A stretch of 64,000 bases of DNA from an uncultured Eubacteriales bacterium (GTDB taxonomy: Bacteria > Bacillota > Clostridia > TANB77 > CAG-508). The translations under genes were made by a program, and so were the position numbers. The DNA is taken from positions 116,314 to 180,313 of the forward strand of contig CABUJR010000002.1 in assembly GCA_902492015.1 (NCBI GenBank). Reading direction: 5' to 3'. The stretch's first letter is position 1; the number at the start of each line of letters is the position of its first letter. Of the stretch, positions 43,212 to 52,443 are shown piece by piece. Below the pieces are notes generated by a model. It made no database searches, was not told where the DNA came from, and was given only the letters and a program-made list of their open reading frames with translations.

Positions 43212-45269
43212 ATGAATCTTATAGGAAAAATGTTAAATAACAGATATGAAATTTTAGAAAAAATTGGAAATGGCGGAATGGCCACAGTATATAAAGCAAA
43301 ATGTCATGTTTTAAATAGATATGTTGCAATTAAAATTTTAAAAGACGAATTTACAACAGATAGTGAATTTATAAAAAAATTTAATACAGAAGCTCAGTCT
43401 GCTGCAAGCCTTACACATCCTAATATTGTACAAATTTATGATGTTTGTAATGAAGATAACTTATATTATATAGTAATGGAATTAATTCAAGGTAAGACAT
43501 TAAAAGAAATTATTAATGAAGATGGAATTCTTTCTTGGAAATGGTCTGTAAATATTGCTATACAAATTGCATCTGCACTAGAAACTGCTCATAAAAACAA
43601 TATTATACATAGAGATATAAAACCACATAATATTATAATTACTGAGGATGGAATTGCCAAAGTTACAGATTTTGGAATAGCAAAAGCTGTTTCAAATTCT
43701 ACAATAACAGCATTTGGAACAACAATAGGATCAGTACATTATTTTTCACCAGAACATGCAAGAGGTGGATATACAGATGCAAAATCTGATTTATATTCTT
43801 TAGGTATAGTTATGTATGAAATGTTAACAGGAAAAGTACCTTTTGATGCTGATACTCCAGTATCTGTTGCATTAAAACAAGTACAAGAAGAACCTGTTGA
43901 TCCAATAAAATATAATGAGAATATTCCGATTAGTGTAAATAGAATTATATTAAAAGCAATGCAAAAAGATCCAAATCTAAGGTATCAAAATGCTACAGAA
44001 ATGTTAAAAGACTTATCACTTGCTTTAAAAAAGCCAAATGAGGATTTTGTTGTACTTGCTACAAGAAGTGATGATTCACCAACACAAAAAATTCCTACAA
44101 TTTATGAGCTTGAGATGGAAAAAAACAATGATAGAAAAGCTCCAAAAGTAGGAGAAAGTAAAAACAAAAAAGAAAATAAAATAAAAGAATTTTATAAAAA
44201 TCATAAATGGGCAAAACCAGTAACAATAGTATTAGTTGCAATTTTGATATTTGTAATTGCTATGTATTCAACAATAGCTATCTTAAATGGAACAAGACCT
44301 GAACAAGTAGAAATTCCTAATGTGTCAGGAGTAAATGGAGAAGAAAGACTAACAAAAGATGAAGCAATGAAAATTTTAAAGGATTTAGGATTTACTGATA
44401 TTGTTGTTGAAGAAGAATATAGTGATGATGTTGAAGAGGGATATGTTATTTCTCAAAATCCAGAATATAAAGCTAATACTAGTTTCAAAGTTAATGTAAC
44501 ACAAACAATAAAATTAGTTGTAAGTAAAGGTCAGAAAATTGTAACTTTACCAAAGAAAATGAAAGGCAAAAATATAGAAGACTTAAAGAAAGAATTAGAT
44601 GAACTTGAATTAAAATATGAAATAGTTGAAGAAAATGATGAAGAAGTAGAAGCTGGAATTGTAATAGCAGTTGATCCTGAAGAAGGAGAAGAAATTACAG
44701 CAGCAACAACAGTACAAATAACAGTAAGTAAAGGAAGTGCATATAAAGATGTTGTAGTTCCAAATGTTATTAACGAATCAGAATCATCAGCTGTAGCTAA
44801 ATTATCTAATTTAAATTTAGCAGTAAATATTACTTATGAAGAAAATGCAGATAAATCAGATAGAATAGTAACTTATCAAAGTGTAGCTGCAGGAAAAACA
44901 TTAAAAGAAGGAGATACAATAGATATAACAGTTAATAAGCAACCTGTAGAATCAACACTTACTATTTCTGTTAATTTAAAATCTTTGATGAATTATACAG
45001 AACCAAAACCAACTGAAAAAGAAACTGAAGACGAGTACGGAAATACAATAAAAGAAACTGTTACTCCAGAAGTTGAAAGAGCAACAGTAGCAATAGAAGT
45101 AGGAAATGATACAATATTAAATGAAAGCTATTTACTAACAAAAACAGATATATCAAAAACATGGACTACTTCAGGAGTAAAAGATGTTAAAGTAAAAGTA
45201 AATGGTGTAACTAAATTTTCACAAAAAGTTGATTTTAATAAAGGTGACCAAACAATTAATGTAAAATAG
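43212..45269 (+). CDS. prkC: PASTA-domain Ser/Thr protein kinase
   Basis: This 685-residue membrane kinase has an RBS AAGGAGAG. The kinase domain spans residues about 12-270: IGNGGMATVYKA glycine loop, VAIK with Lys41, IHRDIKPHNI with catalytic Asp135, DFG at 153-155, and the activation-loop SVHYFSPEHARGG. One helix at about 336-358 crosses the membrane. Three PASTA repeats follow outside (about 365-440, 441-510, 511-585). They bind muropeptides or lipid II in relatives. A C-terminal domain of about 100 residues (TLTISVNLKSLMNYTEPKP onward) follows the repeats. It signals wall status to growth and sporulation or germination. A terminator follows, and the usual rsgA gene is absent at this position. 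Confidence 0.95.
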   Translation: MNLIGKMLNNRYEILEKIGNGGMATVYKAKCHVLNRYVAIKILKDEFTTDSEFIKKFNTEAQSAASLTHPNIVQIYDVCNEDNLYYIVMELIQGKTLKEIINEDGILSWKWSVNIAIQIASALETAHKNNIIHRDIKPHNIIITEDGIAKVTDFGIAKAVSNSTITAFGTTIGSVHYFSPEHARGGYTDAKSDLYSLGIVMYEMLTGKVPFDADTPVSVALKQVQEEPVDPIKYNENIPISVNRIILKAMQKDPNLRYQNATEMLKDLSLALKKPNEDFVVLATRSDDSPTQKIPTIYELEMEKNNDRKAPKVGESKNKKENKIKEFYKNHKWAKPVTIVLVAILIFVIAMYSTIAILNGTRPEQVEIPNVSGVNGEERLTKDEAMKILKDLGFTDIVVEEEYSDDVEEGYVISQNPEYKANTSFKVNVTQTIKLVVSKGQKIVTLPKKMKGKNIEDLKKELDELELKYEIVEENDEEVEAGIVIAVDPEEGEEITAATTVQITVSKGSAYKDVVVPNVINESESSAVAKLSNLNLAVNITYEENADKSDRIVTYQSVAAGKTLKEGDTIDITVNKQPVESTLTISVNLKSLMNYTEPKPTEKETEDEYGNTIKETVTPEVERATVAIEVGNDTILNESYLLTKTDISKTWTTSGVKDVKVKVNGVTKFSQKVDFNKGDQTINVK

Positions 45270-45282
45270 AAAATGATTATAT

Positions 45283-45313
45283 AGGCATGATGAAATAAGA
45301 AATCATGCCTTAT
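45283..45313 (+). terminator. Terminator between prkC and rpe
   Basis: A 9-bp stem AGGCATGAT/ATCATGCCT with a 10-nt loop is followed by TATTATTT, 14 nt after the prkC stop. It should reduce transcription into rpe. Confidence 0.75.
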
Positions 45314-45337
45314 TATTTAAAATAAAGGAGTAATAAG

Positions 45338-46003
45338 ATGACTGAAATATCCGCATCAATTTTAAATTTAGAAGAAGAAAATGCAACAAAGAAAATGTAT
45401 AATCTAGAAACTGCAAAAATAGATTACTTTCATATAGATATTATGGATGGAAAGTTTGTTGAAAATAATAATTTAGAATTAATGAAAAATTATGCTCTAA
45501 CTGTTTCTCATATATCAAATTTAGGAATAGATGTACATTTAATGGTAGAAAATATAGAAGAACAAGTAGAAGAATATTTAGATTTAAATCCTCAAATAAT
45601 AACATTCCATATAGAGGCAAGTAAAAGTGAAGAAAGAACTAAGAGAATAATTGATACAGTAAAACGAAATGGTTCAAGAGTGGGAATAGCAATAAGTCCA
45701 GATACAGATTTAGAAAAAATAAAGCCATATTTAAAATATATTCATTTAGCTTTAGTTATGACTGTTGTACCAGGACTTGGAGGACAAAAATTAATACCAG
45801 AAACTTTGGAAAAAGTATGTGAATTAAAAAAATATATTGAAGAAAATAATATTGATATAGATATTGAAGTTGATGGTGGAATAAATGATATTACCTCTAA
45901 AGAGGCTACTGAAGCTGGTGCCAATATTTTAGTGGTTGGAAAATATTTAATAAATTCTGAAAATCTTCCAGAAACTGTAAATAAATTAAAAGGGGGAAAT
46001 TAA
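45338..46003 (+). CDS. rpe: Ribulose-phosphate 3-epimerase family protein
   Basis: This 221-residue TIM-barrel protein has an RBS AAAGGAG. It would interconvert ribulose-5-phosphate and xylulose-5-phosphate in the pentose phosphate pathway. Metal and catalytic motifs are recognisable: SASIL near the start, FHIDIMDGKFV, VHLMVENIE, TFHIEA, MTVVPGLGGQK and IEVDGGIND. Canonical enzymes read VNPGFGGQ, and here it is VVPGLGGQ. The N-terminus is also shorter, so the protein is somewhat divergent. A related ketose-phosphate epimerase such as an allulose-6-phosphate enzyme is possible. The prkC-rpe position supports the rpe call. The next gene begins 2 nt after its stop. Confidence 0.82.
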   Translation: MTEISASILNLEEENATKKMYNLETAKIDYFHIDIMDGKFVENNNLELMKNYALTVSHISNLGIDVHLMVENIEEQVEEYLDLNPQIITFHIEASKSEERTKRIIDTVKRNGSRVGIAISPDTDLEKIKPYLKYIHLALVMTVVPGLGGQKLIPETLEKVCELKKYIEENNIDIDIEVDGGINDITSKEATEAGANILVVGKYLINSENLPETVNKLKGGN

Positions 46004-46005
46004 AA

Positions 46006-47220
46006 ATGAAAAAAATTTTAAGCTTAAGTATTTTAATTATACTATGTTTATGTGCAATTACTTCAAATGTTTTAGCTACAAGTGAGGATCAAAATGCAGC
46101 AGCTCAAGAAATTGTTCCAGAACCAAGAACAGATATGAGCGAAGTACAAAATGAAATAATGCTTATATCAGCTGATTGGGAAGAAGATACTTCAGTTTCT
46201 CAAGAATATATAGAAGATGATGTGTGGATGACCTCTGATGTTATTACACTTGATCAATCTGTAAACGGAAATGTATATCTTTTTGGAAGTGATGTAAATG
46301 TAAATTCAAGTATGATACTTGGAAATTTAATTGTTTGTGGAGATAATGTTAATATTAATGCCGATATTACTGGTTCAATGTATATTGTAGCAAATAGAGT
46401 AACTATTACAGGCGGTGCAGATGATGCATATATAATGGCTGCAACAGTAAATTTTGAAGAAAATTCATATATTTCTAGAAATGCTAGAGTAATTTCAGAA
46501 TACTTAAATATTAAAGGAATTATTGAAAGAGATTTATATAGCCTTTCTGAAAAAACAAATATTTTAGATAGTCAATTTGGTGGAGTACATGGAAAATTAT
46601 ACTATAAAAATGATTTAAATGTACAAGGAGATAATAAAGTTAATGAAACAATAAAAATTACAGATAAAACTATTGAATTTAAAGAAGATGCAGAAAACTT
46701 TTTTGACCTAGCTTTTGATGTTATAGGTAGAATGATTGCTGCTGCTCAAATCTTTGCTGCAACAATTATAATTATAGTATTATGCTTATTAATTAAACCT
46801 AAAGAAACTGCAGAAGAAAATAGAAATTATGTGGTAGAGCTATTAAAAGGATTTATATATATAATATGTATTCCAATATTATCAATGATTTTAATGCTAA
46901 CAATTATAGGAATACCATTATCATTAATTATTTTATTAATTTATATTGTTGCACTTTTCTTCAGTATACCAGTTGCTTCAATAGATTTTTCTAGAATAAT
47001 TTTAAAAGAAAAATTAGATAAAAAATGGAAATTAGTTTTATCAGCTATTGCTATATATATAGTTTTAGAAATTATTAAAGTAATACCATTTATCGGTGGA
47101 ATTATAAGATTTTTATTTACTATATATGGATTTAAATTAATTTTAAGTTTTCCTTTTAAAAAAGGTAAAGGCAAAGATAAAAATGAAGAAAAAGATGTAA
47201 TTGTTGAAATAGTAGAATAA
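46006..47220 (+). CDS. Exported bactofilin-like domain fused to membrane helices
   Basis: This 404-residue protein has a signal peptide (LSLSILIILCLCAITSNVLA) and a negatively charged mature start. Residues about 70-200 contain a right-handed beta-helix pattern of short repeats: SVNGNVYLFGSDVNVNSSMI, GNLIVCGDNVNINADITGSM and YIVANRVTITGGADDAYIMA, resembling bactofilin/polymer-forming domains. Residues about 240-390 hold four helices (FAATIIIIVLCLLI onward), and the C-terminus is Lys/Glu-rich. It is encoded 2 nt after rpe. Bactofilins are usually cytoplasmic, while this one is predicted outside and tethered by C-terminal helices. Function is unknown, and a cell-envelope scaffold is a guess. 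Confidence 0.7.
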   Translation: MKKILSLSILIILCLCAITSNVLATSEDQNAAAQEIVPEPRTDMSEVQNEIMLISADWEEDTSVSQEYIEDDVWMTSDVITLDQSVNGNVYLFGSDVNVNSSMILGNLIVCGDNVNINADITGSMYIVANRVTITGGADDAYIMAATVNFEENSYISRNARVISEYLNIKGIIERDLYSLSEKTNILDSQFGGVHGKLYYKNDLNVQGDNKVNETIKITDKTIEFKEDAENFFDLAFDVIGRMIAAAQIFAATIIIIVLCLLIKPKETAEENRNYVVELLKGFIYIICIPILSMILMLTIIGIPLSLIILLIYIVALFFSIPVASIDFSRIILKEKLDKKWKLVLSAIAIYIVLEIIKVIPFIGGIIRFLFTIYGFKLILSFPFKKGKGKDKNEEKDVIVEIVE

Positions 47221-47254
47221 AAAATAAAATTTATTATATAAAATGGAGCAATTT

Positions 47255-47905
47255 ATGAAAACTAAAAAAGAAACAATAGAAATAATAAATAAATTAAAAG
47301 AATATTATCCAGATGCTACCTGTAGTTTAGATTTTTCAACTCCTTTTGAGATGATGATTTCTGTAATGCTTTCTGCTCAATGTACAGATGAAAGAGTTAA
47401 CAAAACTACTCCAAGTTTATTTTCAAAATTTAATACTCCTGAGGCTATGGTAAAAGCAGATATAAAAGAATTAGAAAAAATTATCCATCCTTGTGGTTTT
47501 TATAAGAATAAGGCAAAAAATATAAAAGCTTGTAGTAAGAAATTAATTGAAGAGTTTGATGGAATTGTTCCAGAAAATATGGAGTCATTGCAAAGCTTAC
47601 CTGGTGTAGGAAGAAAAAGTGCGAATGTTATTATGTTGGAAGCTTTTCACAATCCACAAGGAATTGCTGTTGATACTCATGCAAAAAGGATTTCAAATAA
47701 AATCGGATTTTCAAAAGAAAGTGATCCAGAAAAAATAGAACAAGATTTATTAAAGAAAGTTCCAAAAGAAATGTATTATGATGTAAATCATTTATTAGTT
47801 TGGCATGGCAGAAATATTTGTACTGCTAGAAATCCAAAATGTGATGAATGTCCTGTTAAAGAATATTGTGAAGAATATAAAAAATTAAAACATATAGCAA
47901 AGTAA
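47255..47905 (+). CDS. nth: Endonuclease III
   Basis: This 216-residue DNA glycosylase/AP lyase of base excision repair removes oxidised pyrimidines. The ATG at 47255 is chosen because GGAG lies 8 nt upstream. An in-frame ATG at 47243 overlaps that site. MLSAQCTDERVN, the helix-hairpin-helix LPGVGRKSANVIM with the catalytic Lys, and GIAVDTHAKRIS with the catalytic Asp are intact. The C-terminal CTARNPKCDECPVKEYC carries the 4Fe-4S ligands in C-x6-C-x2-C-x5-C spacing. Length is standard. It is followed by a long hairpin terminator. Confidence 0.95.
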   Translation: MKTKKETIEIINKLKEYYPDATCSLDFSTPFEMMISVMLSAQCTDERVNKTTPSLFSKFNTPEAMVKADIKELEKIIHPCGFYKNKAKNIKACSKKLIEEFDGIVPENMESLQSLPGVGRKSANVIMLEAFHNPQGIAVDTHAKRISNKIGFSKESDPEKIEQDLLKKVPKEMYYDVNHLLVWHGRNICTARNPKCDECPVKEYCEEYKKLKHIAK

Positions 47906-47965
47906 AAATATAGAAGATAAAGCTAAAAAGTAAAACTAAAAATAAAATAGATAACTAAATAAAAC

Positions 47966-48011
47966 TTTAATAAAACTGTAGTAATTTTAATATTCCTACA
48001 GTTTTATTAAA
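47966..48011 (+). terminator. Long hairpin terminator after nth
   Basis: A 16-bp perfect stem (47966-47981 pairing with 47996-48011) has a 14-nt loop. No clean T run follows on the + strand, so it may also act in 3'-end processing. Confidence 0.65.
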
Positions 48012-48057
48012 CTAAAAAATATGTATTTTAATTTAGAATATATATGAGAATAACTAA

Positions 48058-48086
48058 TTGACTTTGATAAAATAATTTTATATAAT
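48058..48086 (+). promoter_or_regulatory. Promoter for pta
   Basis: TTGACT (48058-48063), a 17-nt spacer and TATAAT (48081-48086) are near consensus for the main sigma factor. They lie 37 nt before the pta start. Confidence 0.85.
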
Positions 48087-48123
48087 TACCAAAGTAAATA
48101 TATTTTTTTTGGAGGAGAAAAAA

Positions 48124-49119
48124 ATGAACTTTATAGATACAATAAAAGAACGTGCTAAAAAAGACATAAAAAAGATAGTATTACCAGAAGCATCAGATTT
48201 AAGAATTTTAAAAGCAGCTGAAATGGCTGTAAAATCTTCTTATGCAGATATAGTTTTAATTGGTAATGAGGAAAATATAAATAAAATGGCTACAGAAAAT
48301 AATGTAGATATTTCAAAAACAACTATTATAAATCCACAGGTTTCAGAAAAAGCTGAAACTTATGCAAATACTTTATATGAATTAAGAAAAGAAAAAGGCA
48401 TGACACTAGAAAAAGCTAAAGAATTAGTAAAAGATGAAGTATATTTTGGTATGATGATGGTAAAAATGAATGAAGCAGATGGACTTGTTTCAGGAGCTAT
48501 TCACTCAACATCTGATACTTTAAGACCAGCACTTCAAATTTTAAAAACATCACCAGGGACAAAACTAGTATCAGCCTTCTTTTTAATGGTTGTTCCAAAC
48601 TGTGAATATGGAGAAAATGGAGTATTTGTTTTTGGAGATTGTGGTTTAAACCAAAATCCATCAGCAGAAGAACTTGTTGAAATAGCAAATTCTTCAAGCA
48701 AAAGTTTTGAACAACTAGTTGGAAAACCAGCAAATGTAGCAATGCTTTCATATTCTACAAAAGGAAGTGCAAAATCAGAATTAACTCAAAAAGTTATAGA
48801 TGCTACAAATATGATAAAAGAAAAATACCCAGAAATGAGAGTAGATGGAGAACTACAATTAGATGCAGCAATAGTTCCAGATGTTGCCGCAAGCAAGGCT
48901 CCAGGAAGTGAAGTTGGAGGAAAGGCAAACACATTAATATTTCCAGACTTGAATGCAGGAAATATTGGTTACAAATTAACACAAAGATTAGGAAAAGCAG
49001 AAGCTTATGGACCACTTTGTCAAGGTATTGCAAAACCAGTAAATGATTTATCAAGAGGATGTTCAGCAGAAGATGTTGCTGGTGTAATAGCAATTACAGC
49101 AGTTCAAGCACAAAATTAA
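48124..49119 (+). CDS. pta: Phosphate acetyltransferase
   Basis: This 331-residue enzyme converts acetyl-CoA and phosphate to acetyl phosphate, the substrate of acetate kinase. The ATG at 48124 has GGAGGAG 6 nt upstream. A TTG at 48109 overlaps the ribosome site. KKIVLPEASDLRILKAAEMA, GADGLVSGAIHSTSDTLRP-like EADGLVSGAIHSTSDTLRPA, VFGDCGLNQNPSAEELVEIA and ELQLDAAIVPDVAASKAPGS are standard PTA motifs. NTLIFPDLNAGNIGYKL closes the active site. It is probably co-transcribed with a small membrane-protein gene and the first ackA. Confidence 0.95.
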   Translation: MNFIDTIKERAKKDIKKIVLPEASDLRILKAAEMAVKSSYADIVLIGNEENINKMATENNVDISKTTIINPQVSEKAETYANTLYELRKEKGMTLEKAKELVKDEVYFGMMMVKMNEADGLVSGAIHSTSDTLRPALQILKTSPGTKLVSAFFLMVVPNCEYGENGVFVFGDCGLNQNPSAEELVEIANSSSKSFEQLVGKPANVAMLSYSTKGSAKSELTQKVIDATNMIKEKYPEMRVDGELQLDAAIVPDVAASKAPGSEVGGKANTLIFPDLNAGNIGYKLTQRLGKAEAYGPLCQGIAKPVNDLSRGCSAEDVAGVIAITAVQAQN

Positions 49120-49171
49120 TAATTAAGCTAAATATTCAAGTTAAATAATAAAACTAAAAATTGGAGAAAAA

Positions 49172-49582
49172 ATGAATAACTCACTTAATGAAAATATAAT
49201 AGATTCGTATGGAAGTTCTACAATTACAGGATATTATATGTTAGATAATGTTTTCCTTATAGTAGGAATAGTAACTATATTAATTAGTTTAATATTATAT
49301 AGAAAAAAGACTACAAATATGTTAATAATAAGTTCATATATTACTATAGCTTGTTTAATAAAATGCTTTATTAGAAGGTTTGATGGTAGTACTTTAAGAG
49401 TAGAATTTGTAGTTATATATTTATGTGTACAATGGATATTGTCAATAACTTTATATAAATTTATGAAAAATAAAAATCCAAAATTTATTAGTATAGTAAA
49501 TTGCATATATTCAATCATTTCAATTATGATTTTATATATAGTTATGTTAAATATGTATGAACCTGTAACATTTTTTAGTTAA
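49172..49582 (+). CDS. Small four-helix membrane protein between pta and ackA
   Basis: This 136-residue protein has an RBS TTGGAG and ATG. Four hydrophobic stretches are seen (MLDNVFLIVGIVTILISLIL; MLIISSYITIACLIKCFI; FVVIYLCVQWILSITLYKF; ISIVNCIYSIISIMILYIVM). I recognise no family and no conserved polar site. It lies 52 nt after pta and 45 nt before ackA, with no terminator on either side. It is therefore probably co-expressed with the acetate pathway. A transport or regulatory role for acetate or acetyl phosphate would be a guess. Confidence 0.6.
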   Translation: MNNSLNENIIDSYGSSTITGYYMLDNVFLIVGIVTILISLILYRKKTTNMLIISSYITIACLIKCFIRRFDGSTLRVEFVVIYLCVQWILSITLYKFMKNKNPKFISIVNCIYSIISIMILYIVMLNMYEPVTFFS

Positions 49583-49627
49583 AGTTTTATAATTTATTTA
49601 AAATAATTTAATTTTTAGGAGGGAATA

Positions 49628-50827
49628 ATGAAAGTTTTAGTAGTAAACTGTGGAAGCTCATCACTTAAATATCAATTAATAGATATGTCAGATGAAAAAG
49701 TTTTAGCAAAAGGAAATTTTGAGAGAATAGGAGAAAAAGAGGCTTTTGTTACTCATAAAGTAAATGGTGAAAAATATGTTATAAAATCACCAGTAATGAA
49801 TCATGAGGAAGCATTAAAAATAGTATTAGAACAATTAGTTCATAAAGATTATGCAGTAATAAAAGATTTATCAGAAATAGATGCTGTAGGACATAGATTA
49901 GTTCATGGTGGAGAATTGTTTGATAAATCAGTAAAAATTGATGAAGAAGTTATAAAAAAATTTGAATCTTGTTCTTCACTTGCACCACTTCATAATCCAG
50001 CAGGAGTATTAGGAATTAGAGCATGTCAAAAAGCAATGCCAGGAGTACCAATGGTTGGAGTATTTGATACAGCATTTCACCAAACAATGCCTAAAGAAAA
50101 TTACATATATCCAATTCCTTATGAATATTATGAAAAATATAGAATTAGAAAATATGGTTTTCATGGTACATCACATCAATATGTTTCAAGAAAAGCAGCT
50201 GAATTGATTGGAAAACCAATAGAAGATTTGAAAATTGTTACATGCCACTTAGGACAAGGAGCTTCAATTTGTGCAATAGATGCTGGAAAATCAATAGATA
50301 CTTCTATGGGACTTTCACCTTTAGGTGGAATTGCTATGGTTACACGTTCAGGAGATTTAGATCCATCAGTTGTAACAGAGATTATGGAAAGAGAAAACTT
50401 ATCTCCTAAAGAAATGAATACTATTTTAAATAAAAAATCAGGTTTATATGGAATTACGGGATTAGATCCAGATTTTAGAGAAATTGAACTTGCTTCTTAT
50501 GAAGATGATAAGCCAAAAGCTAAGACTGCAATAGAATTATTTACAAAAACAATAGCTCAATTTGTTGCAAAATATGCTGTATCTTTAAAAGGTATTGATG
50601 CAATAGTATTTACTGGAGGAATTGGAGAAAATCAAATAAATATTAGAAAGAAAATTTGTGAAAATTTAGAATGGATGGGATTAAAAATAGACTTAGACCA
50701 AAATAATGTTAGAAGTATAGAAACAAAAATTTCTACTGAAGATTCTAAAATTCTTGCTTATATAATCCCAACAGATGAAGAAATGGTTATAGCAAGAGAT
50801 ACAAAAGCTATAGTAGAAGCTTTATAA
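49628..50827 (+). CDS. ackA: Acetate kinase, copy 1
   Basis: This 399-residue enzyme makes ATP and acetate from acetyl phosphate and ADP. It has a very strong RBS (AGGAGGGA). VLVVNCGSSSLKYQLIDM, AVGHRLVHGGELF (Arg), APLHNPAGVLGI, VFDTAFHQTMP (catalytic Asp), YGFHGTSHQYVS (His), TCHLGQGASI and TRSGDLDPS (Arg) are all present, ending with PTDEEMVIARDT (Glu). Two local differences from the usual pattern are HLGQGAS for HLGNGAS and AMVTRSGD for MGTRSGD. Of the three copies it is the one adjacent to pta and is closest to the housekeeping form. A strong terminator follows. Confidence 0.95.
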   Translation: MKVLVVNCGSSSLKYQLIDMSDEKVLAKGNFERIGEKEAFVTHKVNGEKYVIKSPVMNHEEALKIVLEQLVHKDYAVIKDLSEIDAVGHRLVHGGELFDKSVKIDEEVIKKFESCSSLAPLHNPAGVLGIRACQKAMPGVPMVGVFDTAFHQTMPKENYIYPIPYEYYEKYRIRKYGFHGTSHQYVSRKAAELIGKPIEDLKIVTCHLGQGASICAIDAGKSIDTSMGLSPLGGIAMVTRSGDLDPSVVTEIMERENLSPKEMNTILNKKSGLYGITGLDPDFREIELASYEDDKPKAKTAIELFTKTIAQFVAKYAVSLKGIDAIVFTGGIGENQINIRKKICENLEWMGLKIDLDQNNVRSIETKISTEDSKILAYIIPTDEEMVIARDTKAIVEAL

Positions 50828-50865
50828 TTTTAAATAGTTTACAGTATTTTAATATATTAATAATA

Positions 50866-50900
50866 AAAAGTAGAATAGAATTATAGTCTATTCTACTTTT
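50866..50900 (+). terminator. Terminator after ackA copy 1
   Basis: A 14-bp perfect stem AAAAGTAGAATAGA/TCTATTCTACTTTT with a 7-nt loop is followed by GTTATATAAT. The A-rich left and T-rich right arms would let it work in either direction. Confidence 0.85.
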
Positions 50901-50943
50901 GTTATATAATATTTCACATAAAAATCACAAACAATTCAAATAG

Positions 50944-50965
50944 ATATATATTTAGAAATATATAT
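50944..50965. other. Perfect palindrome upstream of ackA copy 2
   Basis: ATATATATTT-AG-AAATATATAT is a 10+10 nt palindrome 41 nt before the chosen ackA2 start. It could be an operator, or chance in A/T-rich sequence. Confidence 0.25.
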
Positions 50966-51005
50966 TAATGTTATCTTATTAAAATTTATTATGGAGGTAC
51001 TGGTA

Positions 51006-52202
51006 ATGAAAGTATTAGTATTAAACTGTGGAAGTTCATCTTTAAAATGCCAATTAATTGATATGGAAAAAAAAGAAAGAATAATGAAAGGACATTATGA
51101 TAGAATAGGAGGAACTCGTTCATCTTTACGTTTTAATGTTAGAGGAAATAAGACAGTAATTGAACATCCAGCTAGAGATTTTAATGAAGCAATATCAGAA
51201 ATTTTGAGTTTGCTTATTAGTAAAGAATATAGTGTAATTGAAAGCTTAGATGAAATAGGAGCAGTAGGTCATAGGATAGTTCATGGAGGAGAAAAATTTA
51301 AAAATTCTGTTTTAATAAATGATGATGTAATTAAAGCTATAGAAGATAATATTACTCTTGCACCATTACATAATCCAGCAGGACTTGCGGGAATTTTTGC
51401 ATGTCAAAAATTATTACCAAATACTCCAATGGTAGCTGTATTTGATACATCTTTTCATCAAACTATGGAAGAAAAGACATATATATATCAATTACCTTAT
51501 AAATATTATGAAGATTACAAAATAAGAAAATATGGATTTCATGGAATTTCTCATAGATATATTGCAGAAAGAGTTGCAGAAATTACTGGAAGAAATGATT
51601 TAAAAATTATAAATTGTCATTTAGGACAAGGTGCATCACTATGTGCTATAAAAGATGGAAAATCTGTTGATACAACAATGGGATTAACACCACTTGCAGG
51701 TGTTCCAATGGGGACAAGATGTGGAGATGTTGATCCATCAATAATTCCTACAGTAATGAAATTATATGATATTAAACCAGATGAAATGCTAAGAATTATG
51801 AATAAAGAGTCAGGAGCTTGGGGAGTATCAGGAGTTTCAACTGATTTTAGAGATATAGAAAGAATGGCTCTTGAAGGTGATAAAAGATCCATACTTGCAT
51901 TAGAAAGTAGAGCATATATAATTGCTCAATATATAGCAAAATTTATAGTTACTTTAAATGGTGTTGATATAATAACTTTTGCTGGTGGTATAGGAGAAAA
52001 TGGATTTGAAGAAAGAGAAAGAATTTGCAATTATTTAGAATGCTTTGGAATAAAACTAGATAAAGAATTAAACAAAATAAGAGGAGAAGAGGCTGAAATT
52101 TCAGCTAAAGATTCAAAGGTAAAAATACTAATAGTGCCAACAAATGAAGAAATAGTAATAGCAACAGATGCTTATGAATTAACTAAAGATTTATCAAAAT
52201 AA
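51006..52202 (+). CDS. ackA: Acetate kinase, copy 2
   Basis: This 398-residue enzyme starts at ATG 51006, with GGAGGT 8 nt upstream. An in-frame ATG at 50991 precedes the ribosome site. All catalytic positions are kept: VLNCGSSSLKCQLID, VGHRIVHGGEKF, APLHNPAGLAGI, VFDTSFHQTMEE, YGFHGISHRYIA, CHLGQGASLCAIKDG, MGTRCGDVDPS and PTNEEIVIATDA. It is clearly closer to copy 3 than to copy 1 (shared LINDDVI/LINDEVI region, GAWGVSGVS, HLGQGASLCAIKDG). It stands alone between terminators, so it is separately controlled. Acetate kinase is most likely. Use of another short-chain acid such as propionate is possible. Confidence 0.92.
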   Translation: MKVLVLNCGSSSLKCQLIDMEKKERIMKGHYDRIGGTRSSLRFNVRGNKTVIEHPARDFNEAISEILSLLISKEYSVIESLDEIGAVGHRIVHGGEKFKNSVLINDDVIKAIEDNITLAPLHNPAGLAGIFACQKLLPNTPMVAVFDTSFHQTMEEKTYIYQLPYKYYEDYKIRKYGFHGISHRYIAERVAEITGRNDLKIINCHLGQGASLCAIKDGKSVDTTMGLTPLAGVPMGTRCGDVDPSIIPTVMKLYDIKPDEMLRIMNKESGAWGVSGVSTDFRDIERMALEGDKRSILALESRAYIIAQYIAKFIVTLNGVDIITFAGGIGENGFEERERICNYLECFGIKLDKELNKIRGEEAEISAKDSKVKILIVPTNEEIVIATDAYELTKDLSK

Positions 52203-52280
52203 AATGCATTAGTTTTGATTAAAATTTAGTTAAAGAATGTTCATAATATCTTATAAAAAATTAATATAAAAATTGATATA

Positions 52281-52316
52281 AAAAAGTACAAATTATTTTT
52301 AATTTGTACTTTTTTT
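52281..52316 (+). terminator. Terminator after ackA copy 2
   Basis: A 14-bp stem (AAAAAGTACAAATT with its complement) closes on ATTTTT and ends in a T run, 78 nt after the stop. It is a clear intrinsic terminator. Confidence 0.9.
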
Positions 52317-52387
52317 GGGGCCAAAAATGAAGATATTTGTATAAAAAATTCACTTTTTAATTATCATACTGTCCAAATTTATTTTTG

Positions 52388-52416
52388 TTGACCAGTTAAC
52401 AATTATAAAATATAAT
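52388..52416 (+). promoter_or_regulatory. Promoter for the 52444 gene
   Basis: TTGACC (52388-52393), a 17-nt spacer and TATAAT (52411-52416) lie 27 nt before the start codon. Confidence 0.82.
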
Positions 52417-52443
52417 ATATATATAATAAAAATGGAGGTACTT

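Noticed and set aside
50944..50965. A/T palindrome as a firm operator for ackA copy 2
   Set aside because: It is made almost only of A and T, so chance palindromes are common. It was kept only as a low-confidence feature.
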